DNA of 64,000 bases from contig DATKZS010000140.1 of assembly GCA_035527835.1 (NCBI GenBank), positions 62,001 through 126,000 on the forward strand, read 5' to 3'. The notes beneath the pieces are model-generated. The model saw only the letters and a list, made by a program, of their open reading frames with translations, did not search any database and had not been told where the DNA came from. This document shows, one piece after another, positions 17,911 to 27,031 of the stretch. The position numbers were made by a program, and so were the translations under genes. This DNA comes from DATKZS01 sp035527835 [NCBI: bacterium]. Its GTDB lineage: Bacteria; RBG-13-61-14. The first letter of the stretch is position 1. The number at the start of each line of letters is the position of its first letter.

Positions 17911-18000
17911 AACCGCAGAGGCGCAGAGAACGCAAAGAATATCAAAGCTTGTCTTATTGATTTTAAAATTTTCTCCGCGTTCTCTGCGCCTCCGCGGTTA
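17911..18000. repeat. Iterated-arm inverted repeat (CGCAGAG unit)
   Basis: The left arm AACCGCAGAGGCGCAGAGAA (17911-17940) pairs with the right arm TCTCTGCGCCTCCGCGGTTA (17971-18000). The spacer is 30 nt and AT-rich. The right-arm sequence recurs alone at 29450-29479. Confidence 0.85.
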
Positions 18001-18020
18001 TAATAAAAGCTTATTCACCT

Positions 18021-18662
18021 TTAATACGCTCCGTCCTCCGCCGGCGTCTTGTCCTCTCTCACCACCTTGACGGTGAGCTTCACCTGGTCCTTGCCGGAGT
18101 CGTAATCCATGATGCGCAGCGGCATGTCCTTGAGCAGGGCCTGGGTCTCCAGGGTGCCCTCGATCCAGCGGGAGGCCATCACCAGCAGGGGCTTGGGCCA
18201 TTTGAACTCACCGGTGCGCAGGCCGTAAACGCTGACCTCGAAGTCTGCGTTATCGGCCTTGATGAAGGCCCGGAGCTCGCCGTTCAGGTACTTGCCCTCC
18301 CGCACCCGGCGGGCGAACGTGACGTCCGTCACCGTATCGCCGAAGGACACCGCGGCGCGGCAATCCACGCCTTCCCGGGTGAAGTATTCATCGAGCAGGC
18401 GGCCGGCCTCGCTGCCCTTCAAGGATACCTTCTGCTCCCCTTCCTTGTTCTGCTTCATCAGCAGCGCGATGGGCGCGAGCTTTCCGGCCAGCGCGGCCTC
18501 GTCGAGCTTGGTCCACTTATCCGCGAACACCGACTCGGGCTCATCGGCCAGCATCCGCGTGTTGACCCAGTGGTACCCCGCTGCAAACAGCGCGATCGCC
18601 CCGATCACCAGCCCCACCGCCACCGCGCCCGCGAAGCCGATGCACCCGCATCCCTTGCTCAT
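18021..18662 (-). CDS. Membrane-anchored hypothetical protein
   Basis: 213 residues from ATG 18662, with GGAGG 9 nt upstream. The start MSKGCGCIGFAG is followed by a hydrophobic anchor (about 9-33) and a predicted exported domain. The body mixes acidic helices (ADKWTKLDEAALAGKLAPIA) and strands. The C-terminus ends QVKLTVKVVREDKTPAEDG. No family recognised. Transcribed convergently with the aminotransferase and in the same direction as recG. Confidence 0.6.
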   Translation of the reverse strand: MSKGCGCIGFAGAVAVGLVIGAIALFAAGYHWVNTRMLADEPESVFADKWTKLDEAALAGKLAPIALLMKQNKEGEQKVSLKGSEAGRLLDEYFTREGVDCRAAVSFGDTVTDVTFARRVREGKYLNGELRAFIKADNADFEVSVYGLRTGEFKWPKPLLVMASRWIEGTLETQALLKDMPLRIMDYDSGKDQVKLTVKVVREDKTPAEDGAY

Positions 18663-18702
18663 CAATCAATTCCTCCAACGACCAAAAACATTCAAAAAAT
18701 AA

Positions 18703-18757
18703 TTAAACGCCAAAACGCCAAGATTTTTTCAAAAATTAATTTTGGCGTCGGCGTTAA
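18703..18757. repeat. Iterated-arm inverted repeat (CGCCAAAA unit)
   Basis: TTAAACGCCAAAACGCCA (18703-18720) pairs with TTTTGGCGTCGGCGTTAA (18740-18757) around an AT-rich loop. The unit is related to that at 12247-12457. It separates recG from the 18021 gene on the same strand. Confidence 0.8.
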
Positions 18758-18775
18758 AAACTTTGACCCTTCCCC

Positions 18776-21232
18776 TCACCCCACGGTTCCGAGTTTCAGG
18801 CCCTTGCCCCACCGCCGGCGCAGCATGCCCCGGAGCTGAAGGTGGCCGGGCTCCGACAGGCCGGGGTCGGCGTTCACCAGCTCAAAGGCGTCCGCCCGCG
18901 CGTCCTGCAGCACCTCGGCGTCCCTTATGATATTCGCTACTCGGAAATCGGGCAAGCCGGATTGCCGTGTCCCGAAAAATTCACCGGGGCCGCGCATTGC
19001 CAGGTCCTCCTCCGCGATCTTGAAGCCGTCGGAGAGCTTCTCCATCACCTTGAGCCTATGGAAGGCGTCCTCCGACGGCACGTAGCCCGCCACCAGGATG
19101 CAGCGCGACGCGTGCGCGCCCCGGCCCACCCGGCCCCGGAGCTGGTGGAGCTGGGACAGACCGAACCGCTCCGCGTGCTCGATCACCATCAGCGACGCGT
19201 TAGGCACGTCAATCCCGACCTCGATCACCGTGGTCGCCACCAGCACGTTCAGCTCTCCCCGGTGAAAGAGCCGCATCACCTGGTCCTTCTCCTCGGCCTT
19301 CATCCGGCCGTGCACCAGGCCCACCCGGAGGTCCGGGAAAACATCATTACGCAGGTGTTCGGCCATGGTGGTGGCGTCGCGCAGCTCAAGTCCCTCGGAC
19401 TCCTCCACCAGCGGATACACCATGAAAACCTGCCGGCCCCGCCCTGCCTCCTTCCGGATCTCCGCGTAAACCTTGTCCCGGTCGCGGTCGCTGAACAGCC
19501 GCGTCGCCACCGGCGTCCGGCCCGGCGGCATCTCCCGGATCACGGAAACCGCCAGGTCGCCGTAAAGCGTCATGGCCAGCGTCCGCGGAATCGGCGTCGC
19601 GGTCATGACCAGCAAATGCGGGCTCAAGCCCTCGGGGCTCTTGGCCTTGAGCCTCGCCCGCTGCATCACCCCGAAGCGGTGCTGCTCGTCAATTATTCCC
19701 AGCGCCAGTCCCTTGAACCTCACCTTCTCCTGGATCAGCGCGTGCGTCCCGATCACGAGGTCCAGCGATCCGTCCTCGATCCCCCTGATGACGCGGTCGC
19801 GCTCCTGGCCGCGCACCGAGCCGGTGTGCAGCGCGGCCCGCACCGGCAAGTCCTTGAAGAACATGGAAACGGTCCGGTAGTGCTGTTCCGCGAGAAGCTC
19901 GGTCGGCGCCATGATCGCGGCCTGATGGCCAGCCTCGATCACCAAGAGCGCCGCGGCCAGCGCCACCACCGTTTTGCCCGACCCCACGTCGCCCTGCAAC
20001 AGCCGATGCATGGAATACGGCCGCGCCATGTCGGCCTGGATCTCGGCGAGCACCTTTTCCTGGGCCCGGGTGAATTTAAAGGGCAGCGACGCGCGGAACT
20101 TTTCCAGCAGATGGCCGCCGCTCTTCACCGCCGCCGCCGGCTCCTCCACCAGGCCCCGCCGCCGGAGAGCCAGCCCGAGCTCGAGCCAGAACAATTCCTC
20201 GTAAACCAGCCGCCGGTGCGCGGGCGTTGCGAACGCGTTCAGCTCCACGATGTCGGCCTCGTCCGGCGGCACGTGGCACAGGGCCAGGGCCTGGCCCGGA
20301 GGAAGCAGCGAGCGCCTCTCCACCAGCTCCGGCGGCAGCGCTTCCGGGACCTTATCGTTGAACAGCGCCAGCGCCTGGCCGGCGATCCGGCGGATGCTCT
20401 TCTGGTGCAGCCCCTCGGTGGACGGATAGATCGGGACGATCCCGGCCAGCGACGACAGGTCGTCCTCCGTCTCCGCCGCTTCGACCACCTCCACGTCCGG
20501 GTGGTGCATCTCCAGGTTCTTGCCGTATTCCCGCACCGCCCCGCTCGCCAGCACCATCTGGCCCTTCTTGAACCTCTTCTCCAGGTAGTCGCCCGCGTAC
20601 TTGAACCAGGTGGCCGTGATCACGCCCGTGCCGTCGGAGATGAGCATGTGGAACATGCGGCGGTTGCCGCGCCGCGTCACCGGCCCGCATACCATGACCT
20701 CCGCGTACACCGTGGCCCTTTTCCCCACCACCGTGTCCCGGATCTTGACCAAGTCGCGCCGGTCCTCGTAACGCGACGGCAGATGATAGAGCAGGTCCTC
20801 CACCGTGAGCACCCCGAGCCGCGCCAGCTTCTCCGCGACCCACGGGCCCACGCCCTTGACATACTGCGCGTCGCTGTCCAGGTCCTTGAACAGCGCGAGA
20901 AGATTCTGTTCCTCGGCGGTGAGCGCGTCACGCCCGCGCTCCGGTCCCGGCATGGACGGGGCGCCGGCTTTTTTTTCGACGCGGTCGAGGATGCGGATGA
21001 GCGTGATGACGCGGGTCATGCGGTCATTGCCGGAGAGCTCGTCCAGTCCGTCGAGCGCGGACCGGAACTCTGATAAAGCGGGCGAGGAAGCGGGATGGCG
21101 GTCGAGGATGGCGAGGAGAGTGCGGCCCAGGTCGGGCATGATCTGGAGCCGGGCCGGGGAGAGGCCGGAGGCGTATTCCAGGGGCTTGCGCAGCAAGCGG
21201 AGCGCCTGGCCCAGATCGTCCTCGGCGCTCAT
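18776..21232 (-). CDS. recG: ATP-dependent DNA helicase RecG
   Basis: An 818-residue superfamily 2 helicase acting on branched DNA at stalled forks and recombination junctions. After an N-terminal helical extension (about 1-130), the wedge/OB region starts near KGVGPWVAEKLARLGV. Walker A is GDVGSGKT, Walker B is DEQHRFG, and later motifs include VMTATPIPRTLAMTLYGD and LRGRVGRG. The QxxR-rich C-terminus is intact. The stop of the preceding DUF1858 gene overlaps its start by 4 nt. Confidence 0.96.
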   Translation of the reverse strand: MSAEDDLGQALRLLRKPLEYASGLSPARLQIMPDLGRTLLAILDRHPASSPALSEFRSALDGLDELSGNDRMTRVITLIRILDRVEKKAGAPSMPGPERGRDALTAEEQNLLALFKDLDSDAQYVKGVGPWVAEKLARLGVLTVEDLLYHLPSRYEDRRDLVKIRDTVVGKRATVYAEVMVCGPVTRRGNRRMFHMLISDGTGVITATWFKYAGDYLEKRFKKGQMVLASGAVREYGKNLEMHHPDVEVVEAAETEDDLSSLAGIVPIYPSTEGLHQKSIRRIAGQALALFNDKVPEALPPELVERRSLLPPGQALALCHVPPDEADIVELNAFATPAHRRLVYEELFWLELGLALRRRGLVEEPAAAVKSGGHLLEKFRASLPFKFTRAQEKVLAEIQADMARPYSMHRLLQGDVGSGKTVVALAAALLVIEAGHQAAIMAPTELLAEQHYRTVSMFFKDLPVRAALHTGSVRGQERDRVIRGIEDGSLDLVIGTHALIQEKVRFKGLALGIIDEQHRFGVMQRARLKAKSPEGLSPHLLVMTATPIPRTLAMTLYGDLAVSVIREMPPGRTPVATRLFSDRDRDKVYAEIRKEAGRGRQVFMVYPLVEESEGLELRDATTMAEHLRNDVFPDLRVGLVHGRMKAEEKDQVMRLFHRGELNVLVATTVIEVGIDVPNASLMVIEHAERFGLSQLHQLRGRVGRGAHASRCILVAGYVPSEDAFHRLKVMEKLSDGFKIAEEDLAMRGPGEFFGTRQSGLPDFRVANIIRDAEVLQDARADAFELVNADPGLSEPGHLQLRGMLRRRWGKGLKLGTVG

Positions 21233-21435
21233 GAACCCGGCTTGATGGCCGCCTTGAGATCGGCGATGAGCGCGGAGAGCGGCACGCCGTGGTTCTGCGC
21301 CGCGTGACGCAGCGTCTCGGTTTCAAGGCCCTTGCAGGAGCCGCACAACAGGCCGTGCCGGGTCAGGACCTTGCGCGCCTCCGGGTGCTTTTTCATCAGG
21401 TCGAAGACGAGCGAACCGGCGTTGATTTCCTCCAT
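21229..21435 (-). CDS. DUF1858 domain protein
   Basis: 68 residues from ATG 21435, with AAAGGAG 8 nt upstream. DUF1858 proteins are small helical proteins with a conserved Cys pair, here LLCGSCKG. They are proposed, without direct proof here, to bind a redox cofactor or act in disulfide chemistry. The start DLMKKHPEARKVLTRHG is typical. It overlaps recG by 4 nt and so is co-translated with it. Confidence 0.8.
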   Translation of the reverse strand: MEEINAGSLVFDLMKKHPEARKVLTRHGLLCGSCKGLETETLRHAAQNHGVPLSALIADLKAAIKPGS

Positions 21436-21473
21436 GGGCGTGCTCCTTTCATTACATCCGCGGCTTGCCTTAG

Positions 21474-21590
21474 CTTGAAGAAAGGCTTGAGGCGTGGGGC
21501 GTGAGGCTTGAGGATGCCGCATGGCTGGTCTTTCTTCCCCAAGCCTCAAGCCCCAAGCCTCAAACCCCAAGCCCCAAGCCCCAAGCCCCC
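21474..21590. repeat. Iterated-arm inverted repeat (AAGCCTC / AAGCCCC unit)
   Basis: The left arm (21474-21513) has GGCTTGAGGCGTGGGGCGTG-type units. The right arm (21538-21590) has CCCAAGCCTCAAGCCCCAAG-type units repeated about seven times. The arm lengths differ (40 against 53 nt), so the right arm has extra unit copies. It fills the gap between greA and the DUF1858 gene. The unit recurs at 8963-8993. Confidence 0.85.
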
Positions 21591-21593
21591 TCT

Positions 21594-22076
21594 TCATGCA
21601 GTGTACTCGACCTTCATGATGATGTATTCTTTTTTGCCGCGCGGCGTCTTGACGATGACTTCCTCGTCCTCTTCCTTGCCGATCAGGGCCTTGGCGATGG
21701 GAGAGGTGTAGGAAATCTTGTTGGTCTTGGTGTCGGCCTCGTCCTCCCCCACGATCTGGAAGCGCGAGGTTTGGTCCGTTTCCTGGTCCTCCACCGTGAC
21801 CGTGGCCCCGAAGATCACCCGGTCGCCGCTGAGCTTGCTCGGGTCTATCACCTCCGCCCGCGCCATCTTGTCCTCCATCTGCCGGATCTGCGCCGCGATG
21901 ATCCCCTGCTTATCCTTGGCCGCATGATATTCCGCATTCTCGGACAGGTCGCCCAGCTCCCTTGCCGCCCCGATCTCCCGTGAGATCCGCGGCATCTCCA
22001 CCTCTTTAAATGTCCGAAGCCTTTCTTTTAATAACTCGTACCCGCGAGGAGTCATCGGCTCCCGTTGCGCACTCAC
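21594..22076 (-). CDS. greA: Transcription elongation factor GreA
   Basis: A 160-residue Gre factor that rescues backtracked RNA polymerase by stimulating transcript cleavage. The N-terminal coiled-coil with its acidic tip is visible as ARELGDLSENAEYHAAKDKQ. The C-terminal FKBP-like domain includes DRVIFGATVTVEDQET and YTSPIAKALIGKEEDEEV. Full length. GAGG lies upstream of ATG 22076. Confidence 0.95.
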   Translation of the reverse strand: MSAQREPMTPRGYELLKERLRTFKEVEMPRISREIGAARELGDLSENAEYHAAKDKQGIIAAQIRQMEDKMARAEVIDPSKLSGDRVIFGATVTVEDQETDQTSRFQIVGEDEADTKTNKISYTSPIAKALIGKEEDEEVIVKTPRGKKEYIIMKVEYTA

Positions 22077-22113
22077 CTCTTACATCCTCCTTGTTTGGTC
22101 TTGGTTAATCAAA

Positions 22114-22129
22114 AGGGGCCGAAGCCCCT
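22114..22129 (-). terminator. UUCG-tetraloop hairpin upstream of greA
   Basis: On the minus strand AGGGGC-TTCG-GCCCCT is followed by TTTTGATTAA, a compact terminator-like hairpin 37 nt before greA. It could end read-through from upstream or attenuate greA. Confidence 0.6.
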
Positions 22130-22412
22130 GATCCCGATGGATGGTCAAAGATAATAACCCATTGTCTTCCCGTTGTCCAGTTTTTAATGCCCGCGTGCAG
22201 CCCTTGCAGGCCGCGAATGCGCGCGAACGATCGAGAGGATCGGAGATTGAAGGAGACGCCGGTGTTGAGGGGGTATCAAGGGTTATAAAGGATACAGGAG
22301 AGCCTTTGACGTTAGCAATGATGCTGCCGGCTCGATAGATGGTGTACAGAGTTGCATTGGAAACAAGGCCCCAATTCAGGTCCGCCTGATCGCATGAAAC
22401 CGCATTGGCTGT

Positions 22413-22512
22413 TGTCCCGGAGGGACATTTCGATATTAGTCCGGGAATTTATTCCTGGGAACATGGGACCGTTAAACCGCCAAGTCCCGGCAGGGACGGC
22501 CGTGATTTCGGG
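22413..22512 (+). repeat. REP-like palindromic element, copy 1
   Basis: Ordered blocks: TGTCCCGGAGGGACA, then GGGAATTTATTCCTGGG, then ACCGCCAAGTCCCGGCAGGG and ACGGCC. The same blocks occur in reverse orientation at 35802-35903. Each block is a short imperfect palindrome. Confidence 0.75.
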
Positions 22513-22535
22513 GAGGGGGGCAGACCCCTACTTGT
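22511..22535 (+). repeat. 25-bp direct repeat, left copy
   Basis: GGGAGGGGGGCAGACCCCTA then CTTGT. It recurs at 23981-24005 with one extra G, on the other side of the AT-rich 22864-23874 gene. Confidence 0.75.
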
Positions 22536-22863
22536 TTTACCCTTACAAGATAACTGGATGGTGTAAATTGGGGACAGCCACCTTTTCGGATGCTAACCAA
22601 TTGCTTTTATTATGCTATTTTCAAGTATCGTCAATTACCTGACGGTATTTAAAATAGTATTTATAATCAATAAGTTGCGAATGGAAATGGTGGCTGTCCC
22701 TAATTAATTGTCCACCTCGGCTTGCGGCACCATGACCACATCCAAATTGAGAACGCCTTCTCCTCCCTCAAAACCGTTCGAGGTTCCCGCCACCAGGGTC
22801 CGAAAGTCCGTGGTCACCACCGGGGGATGCCCAGCGGGTTAGTGTTCAAAGGACGAGTCCTGC

Positions 22864-23874
22864 TTATTCAAACATTTCCGGCATGATTCCGCCGGGCAGT
22901 TTGTCCGCCACCAGCAGGAGAGGTGCAAGTTCCTTTGGGCTCATCTTAAGTTCATCCAGGATAAGCCACCGGAGGTCTTCTTTGACGCGCGTGTCATCAC
23001 CCGGTTTGATTTCTCCGTGCTGAAAACGGCAATTCGTGCCTCCAGCGGAGGAGTCATAATTAACGTTTTTCTCAATTATCGGTCTGGCCATGGAGTCCTC
23101 ACGGAACTTCTTCCATGCACTGTTCCTCGAAAAGTCCTCAACCATCAGGGTTATGGGGCAGTCAACATATTCGCCTTCGTACATGCCGGTCCAGCAGCGG
23201 ACCTGGTACTCGGCAACACATTGTGCAACCATTCCAATGTAAGCTTCAGGACGGTTGACAACCCGCATGGGCACAAGCCGCATTGGTTCAGCGTCTTTTA
23301 TTATATCATGGGAGCGTTCAACCTGGATTTTAATAATCTCCTGGGAATTAAAATCAGAATCCTGAATGCTTATAGTTGGAGGGTGCAGTGATAAATAATC
23401 ATTTATAATCGAAGCGGTGTCAGGCACCTTGTAGAAATAAGTCTTTGTAAACTTATTTCCAGATATCCAATAGGGACTGACAATTTGTGGTATAGTCTTA
23501 TCGTTAGTTGTAATATATTTAATTAGCTTTCTTCTATTGCCAAGGTTTAATAATAGTGCATTCTTTGCATATCTACTATCAGCAAACTCCGAGATGGTTA
23601 TAACAGCCATAGACTGTGAATTTCCTCCCGGCAATGTGTATGTCATATCATTTCTTCTTATCAAGCCTTGTTTTTCTAAAAATAACTTTTGATATTTTGA
23701 AGGTATTTGCACCTCTGAACCAGTTTTATATGGCTCAAGGTCTCCATATTTTCTATCTAAGAATAACTGTGCGTATTGCTCACCCAGAAGGTTGCTGCCA
23801 TATGCCAATATAAGAAATAGAAGTGCTATTATGACAACATACAATTTTCTCTTAGCAATCATCCTAAAGCTCAT
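22864..23874 (-). CDS. AT-rich membrane-anchored hypothetical protein
   Basis: A 336-residue protein with a basic N-terminus and a single membrane anchor (KLYVVIIALLFLILAYGSNL, about 9-28), then a predicted extracytoplasmic domain. That domain contains TYTLPGGNSQSMAVITISEF and a Cys-containing middle (QCVAEYQVRCWTGMYEG). The C-terminus ADKLPGGIMPEMFE is less AT-rich. Codon use differs from the surrounding GC-rich genes, and 25-bp direct repeats lie outside both ends, suggesting acquired DNA. No family recognised. Confidence 0.6.
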   Translation of the reverse strand: MSFRMIAKRKLYVVIIALLFLILAYGSNLLGEQYAQLFLDRKYGDLEPYKTGSEVQIPSKYQKLFLEKQGLIRRNDMTYTLPGGNSQSMAVITISEFADSRYAKNALLLNLGNRRKLIKYITTNDKTIPQIVSPYWISGNKFTKTYFYKVPDTASIINDYLSLHPPTISIQDSDFNSQEIIKIQVERSHDIIKDAEPMRLVPMRVVNRPEAYIGMVAQCVAEYQVRCWTGMYEGEYVDCPITLMVEDFSRNSAWKKFREDSMARPIIEKNVNYDSSAGGTNCRFQHGEIKPGDDTRVKEDLRWLILDELKMSPKELAPLLLVADKLPGGIMPEMFE

Positions 23875-23980
23875 GATAGATCCTCCTTATTTCATGAAAA
23901 CCTTGTTTGGATTAGTGACTATTTCATTGACTATATTTCCAATTTCAGTGTAGAGCATTGGTTGAGTGGAATAATCAGCG

Positions 23981-24005
23981 GGAGGGGGGGCAGACCCCTA
24001 CTTGT
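23981..24005 (+). repeat. 25-bp direct repeat, right copy
   Basis: GGAGGGGGGGCAGACCCCTA then CTTGT, matching 22511-22535. Confidence 0.75.
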
Positions 24006-24374
24006 CAGTTTAAGGATTTGATTTTGTTTATTAGCCATTGATTGTCCTCCATCATTTGTTTCAGCCTGTTGATGCTGTTCGAGACGGAAACCGGCGTAAC
24101 GCCTGGTGCGGCGGCTGTGGCGGAGACGGAGAGGTGTTGCCATGGGTCGAATGTACTCCATGCCTTGATGCATGTCAAGGCTATTTGCAACCCATTCCGG
24201 GGTCAGCCCATCAGGGGTTTCGCCTCGCCGCCTTGGTTTAACCGGCTCTGTCATGACTAAAGAGAGCGTGATGGGCTTGGTGTCGCGGGGCAAGTGGGGG
24301 ACGGCCAACCGTGGGCTGGGTTAAGGAAGCTCTTCGAGACGGGAAGGGTCGCGACTGAAGTCGCTCGTACAAAG

Positions 24375-24394
24375 GATTAAGTTGGTGCCAGGCA
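24375..24394 (+). repeat. 20-bp TGCCAGGCA motif
   Basis: GATTAAGTTGGTGCCAGGCA, identical to 27988-28007 and, with one mismatch, to the inverted copy at 5113-5132. Confidence 0.75.
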
Positions 24395-24499
24395 TCACGG
24401 GTTCAAACAGAGTGCAACCCTGCGCCAGTCGCCGCCAGGCGGCTCGGGTTTCTGGATTATTCGGAGGGCGGGGGGTAAAATCGGAGGGAGAGCAGGAGG

Positions 24500-24853
24500 A
24501 TGGACCAGATGGACGATATTTATTACGGCGACGGCGAGGACGTGGGTTACGTCGTGATCATGGCGACCACTCCGGGCCGCGAGTTGGCGGAGAGCATCGC
24601 CCGGGCCCTGGTGGAGGAGGAGCGGGTGGCGTGCGTGAACATCATTGACAAGATCACCTCCATCTTCCGGTGGAAGGGCAAGGTGGAGGAGGAGGCGGAA
24701 TGCCTGCTGATCATGAAGACGCGCACGGAGCGGGTGGAGGACGTGATCCAGCGGGTGAAAGCGCTGCACACCTACGACGTGCCCGAGATTATCGCCCTGC
24801 CCATCGTTGACGGCAACCCGTCCTACCTGACATGGATTGACGAAGTCACTTGA
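24500..24853 (+). CDS. cutA: Divalent cation tolerance protein CutA
   Basis: A 117-residue CutA1-family protein, a small trimeric ferredoxin-fold protein related to PII and linked to copper/divalent metal tolerance. MATTPGRELAESIARALVEE, RVACVNIIDKITSIFRWKGK and the C-terminal IIALPIVDGNPSYLTWIDE are diagnostic. ATG 24500 abuts AGGAGG; ATG 24509 has better spacing (about 10 nt) and may be the true start. The stop codon is embedded in the next inverted repeat. Confidence 0.93.
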   Translation: MDQMDDIYYGDGEDVGYVVIMATTPGRELAESIARALVEEERVACVNIIDKITSIFRWKGKVEEEAECLLIMKTRTERVEDVIQRVKALHTYDVPEIIALPIVDGNPSYLTWIDEVT

Positions 24854-24949
24854 GGAGAGGTTTGAGGTGTGAGGTCTGAGGTTTGAGGGGGATGATGGAA
24901 CTGCCGGCCCTCTTTCTCAAACCTCAAACCTCAGACCTCAAACCTCCTC
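24851..24949. repeat. Iterated-arm inverted repeat (GAGGTTT unit)
   Basis: The left arm (24851-24887) is TGAGGAGAGGTTTGAGGTGT-type units starting at the cutA stop codon. The right arm (24916-24949) is CTCAAACCTCAAACCTCAGA and following units. It ends about 70 nt before dnaJ. Confidence 0.85.
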
Positions 24950-25017
24950 CTGCCTTGACGTCCGCCTGGTTATGCTTACATTTATAAGAGGAGTTCATGA
25001 GGGAGGGGCGGTAAGCC

Positions 25018-26202
25018 ATGCCGAAAAAAGATTATTACCAGACCCTGGGCGTTTCAAGGAACGCGCCCCAGGACGAGATAAAGAAGGCCTATAAGAAGCT
25101 GGCCAGGAAGTATCATCCTGATTGTAATCCGGGCGACAAGACCTGCGAGAACAAGTTCAAGGACCTTTCCGAGGCCTACAGCGCGCTCTCGCACCCTGAC
25201 AAGCGCAAGGAGTATGATCTGTTCGGGCCGGGGGGCCCGGGCCGCGCGCCGGACCCCGGCGCATGGGGCGGCCCTCCGGGCGGCGGGCGCACGTATACCT
25301 GGAGCTCGGGCGGCGGTCCTGACTTCAACCTCGAAGACATCTTCGGCGGCAGGGGCGGCGGCATGGGCGACATCTTCAGCGAGATGTTCGGCGGCCGGGG
25401 CCGGAGGGGCGGCAGAAGGGTTGACTTCAGCGGCGGGCCCTTCCAGGCGGAATATGACGTGGGCCCGCAGCCGGGCCGCGACCTCGAAGCCGAGCTTTCC
25501 GTAAGCTTTGACGACGCCATGGAGGGCGGCGTGCGCAAGTTCTCGATCGGCAGAAACGGGGTGTGCCCCTCCTGCGGCGGGACCGGCAAGAACGCCGCCG
25601 GCAAGTCGCGGACCTGCGCGGCCTGCAACGGCGCGGGCAAGAAGCAGGTGGCGAATACGGGCGCGAACTTCACGGTGGTGTGCAGCGCGTGCGGCGGAGT
25701 GGGCCGGATTTATACGGAGCCTTGTCCCGCCTGCGCCGGCGCGGGCAGCGTGGCCCGGACGGAAACGGTGACGGTGAAGGTCCCGGCGGGGGTAAAGGAC
25801 GGCGGCAGGCTGCGCATTCCGGGCAAGGGCGAGCCGGGCCCGGGCGGGGCCATGGGCGACCTGGTGCTGCGGATCAGCGTGGCGCCTCACCCCTTCTTTC
25901 GGCGGGATGGCGACGACCTGCACTTGGACGTGCCGGTGACGGTGAGCGAGGCGGGGCTGGGAGCGAAGATCGAGGTCCCGACCCTGACCGGCAAGGCCAC
26001 TCTCAAGGTCCCGGCCGGCACCCAGAACGGAGCGATGCTGCGCCTCCGCGGCAAGGGCGCGCCCCGGCCCAAGGGCGGCGGCAGCGGCGACCTGTACGTG
26101 CACATCCAGGTGAAAGCGCCCACGGACATGGACGAAAAAACCCGGAAGCTCCTGGAGGAGCTCAAGAAGCACGAGACCGATCCGAGAAAAGGGAAGTTTT
26201 AA
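25018..26202 (+). CDS. dnaJ: Chaperone protein DnaJ
   Basis: A 394-residue type I DnaJ. The J-domain ([20 protein letters not shown], with the HPD motif in KYHPDC) is followed by a long G/F-rich region. The zinc-binding domain has all four repeats ([32 protein letters not shown]), and two beta-sandwich C-terminal domains follow. It stimulates Hsp70 ATPase and delivers substrates. grpE follows 26 nt downstream. No canonical dnaK is adjacent; the only Hsp70 in the window is the odd one at 49606-52131. Confidence 0.96.
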   Translation: MPKKDYYQTLGVSRNAPQDEIKKAYKKLARKYHPDCNPGDKTCENKFKDLSEAYSALSHPDKRKEYDLFGPGGPGRAPDPGAWGGPPGGGRTYTWSSGGGPDFNLEDIFGGRGGGMGDIFSEMFGGRGRRGGRRVDFSGGPFQAEYDVGPQPGRDLEAELSVSFDDAMEGGVRKFSIGRNGVCPSCGGTGKNAAGKSRTCAACNGAGKKQVANTGANFTVVCSACGGVGRIYTEPCPACAGAGSVARTETVTVKVPAGVKDGGRLRIPGKGEPGPGGAMGDLVLRISVAPHPFFRRDGDDLHLDVPVTVSEAGLGAKIEVPTLTGKATLKVPAGTQNGAMLRLRGKGAPRPKGGGSGDLYVHIQVKAPTDMDEKTRKLLEELKKHETDPRKGKF

Positions 26203-26228
26203 GAGAGGGGAGAGATCAAGGGAGGTTT

Positions 26229-26936
26229 ATGATGAGGATCCCCGTAAAAGTGATCAGGAAAGAAGCTGACGGCAGGCGCGAGGAACTCGGCCCGGGATGG
26301 GACGAGCTCCGGCCCGCTGACTATTTTGCGGATTCCCGGCCGGCGCGGGAGCTCCTGATGGGCGGCGCCGATGCGGACCCGGATTATCCGCCGGAGCGGC
26401 CGGAGGAGAATGAGGAGCCGGCCAGGGATGACGGCGGCGCCCCTGATCGCGGAGAAGCCGGCGGGAGCGCGCGGCCGGGCTACGTGTCGCGCGATGACCT
26501 GTCCGGGCGCGCGGACCCCGGTGACTGGAAGAACAAGTACGTGCGGCTCCTGGCTGACTTCGAGAATTATAAAAGACACGCGGAGGCCGAGCGGGATCGG
26601 CTCTCCGGCATCGGCAAGGAGTCCGTGCTCGACGACCTCTTCCCCCTGGTCGAGCACATGGAGCGCGCCATCCAGGCCGCCAGGGACGCGGGTGGAGGGA
26701 ACGGCATCCTGGAAGGGCTGGAACTGGTTTACCGCGAGTTGCTCGCGGTCCTGGAGAAGCACGGCGTCGAGCGCATCCGGGCGCGAGGCCAACTCTTTGA
26801 TCCGCGCCTTCACGAGGCCGCGGCGGCGGTGCCCAGCCCGGGGACTCCGGAGGGCACGATCCTCGAAGAGCTCCGGCCCGGCTTCACCCGCCAGGGAAGA
26901 CTGCTTAGGCCGGCGACGGTGGTGGTGGCGCGGTAA
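26229..26936 (+). CDS. grpE: Nucleotide exchange factor GrpE
   Basis: 235 residues from ATG 26229, with GGAGG 4 nt upstream. An unusually long, acidic, Pro/Gly-rich N-terminal extension (about residues 1-95) precedes the GrpE core. The core starts at the long helix WKNKYVRLLADFENYKRHAE and ends LRPATVVVAR. The C-terminal segment HEAAAAVPSPGTPEGTILEE is the usual GrpE beta-domain. It releases ADP from Hsp70. Probably co-transcribed with dnaJ. Confidence 0.9.
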   Translation: MMRIPVKVIRKEADGRREELGPGWDELRPADYFADSRPARELLMGGADADPDYPPERPEENEEPARDDGGAPDRGEAGGSARPGYVSRDDLSGRADPGDWKNKYVRLLADFENYKRHAEAERDRLSGIGKESVLDDLFPLVEHMERAIQAARDAGGGNGILEGLELVYRELLAVLEKHGVERIRARGQLFDPRLHEAAAAVPSPGTPEGTILEELRPGFTRQGRLLRPATVVVAR

Positions 26937-27031
26937 TCAGAATTTGGAGGGCCTGAGCATAACTACGCAATATCCGCATAGGCGCGTTCAGTCAATAACT
27001 GGGTATAATGTCTCCGGAATGCGAGGAAGGC

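Larger units (their letters stand above)
22130..22863. other. Gene-free spacer of stacked repeat remnants
   Basis: No supportable gene. It holds a REP-like element (22413-22512), one copy of a GGGAGGGGGG-CAGACCCC repeat (22511-22535), and a long-spaced inverted pair, TTGGGGACAGCCACC (about 22569) and GGTGGCTGTCCC (about 22690). Such GGGACAG/CAGACCC palindromes resemble REP sequences associated with IS200-type RAYT transposases, but no transposase is present. Confidence 0.65.
23875..24499. other. Spacer with repeats and a possible decayed HTH fragment
   Basis: It carries the right copy of the 25-bp direct repeat, a GCGACTGAAGTCGC hairpin (24351-24370) and the 20-bp TGCCAGGCA motif (24375-24394). 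On the minus strand one frame at 24005-24190 ends GVTPVSVSNSINRLKQMMED, which looks like the tail of a helix-turn-helix protein. The upstream part (TEPVKPRRRGETPDGLTPEW) is in another frame. If real, it is a frameshifted fragment. Confidence 0.4.

Noticed and set aside
18842-21073. A 743-codon open frame on the plus strand, antisense to recG
   Set aside because: High-GC antisense shadow: recG on the other strand has every helicase motif, while this frame reads as Arg/His/Pro-rich sequence with no recognisable domain.
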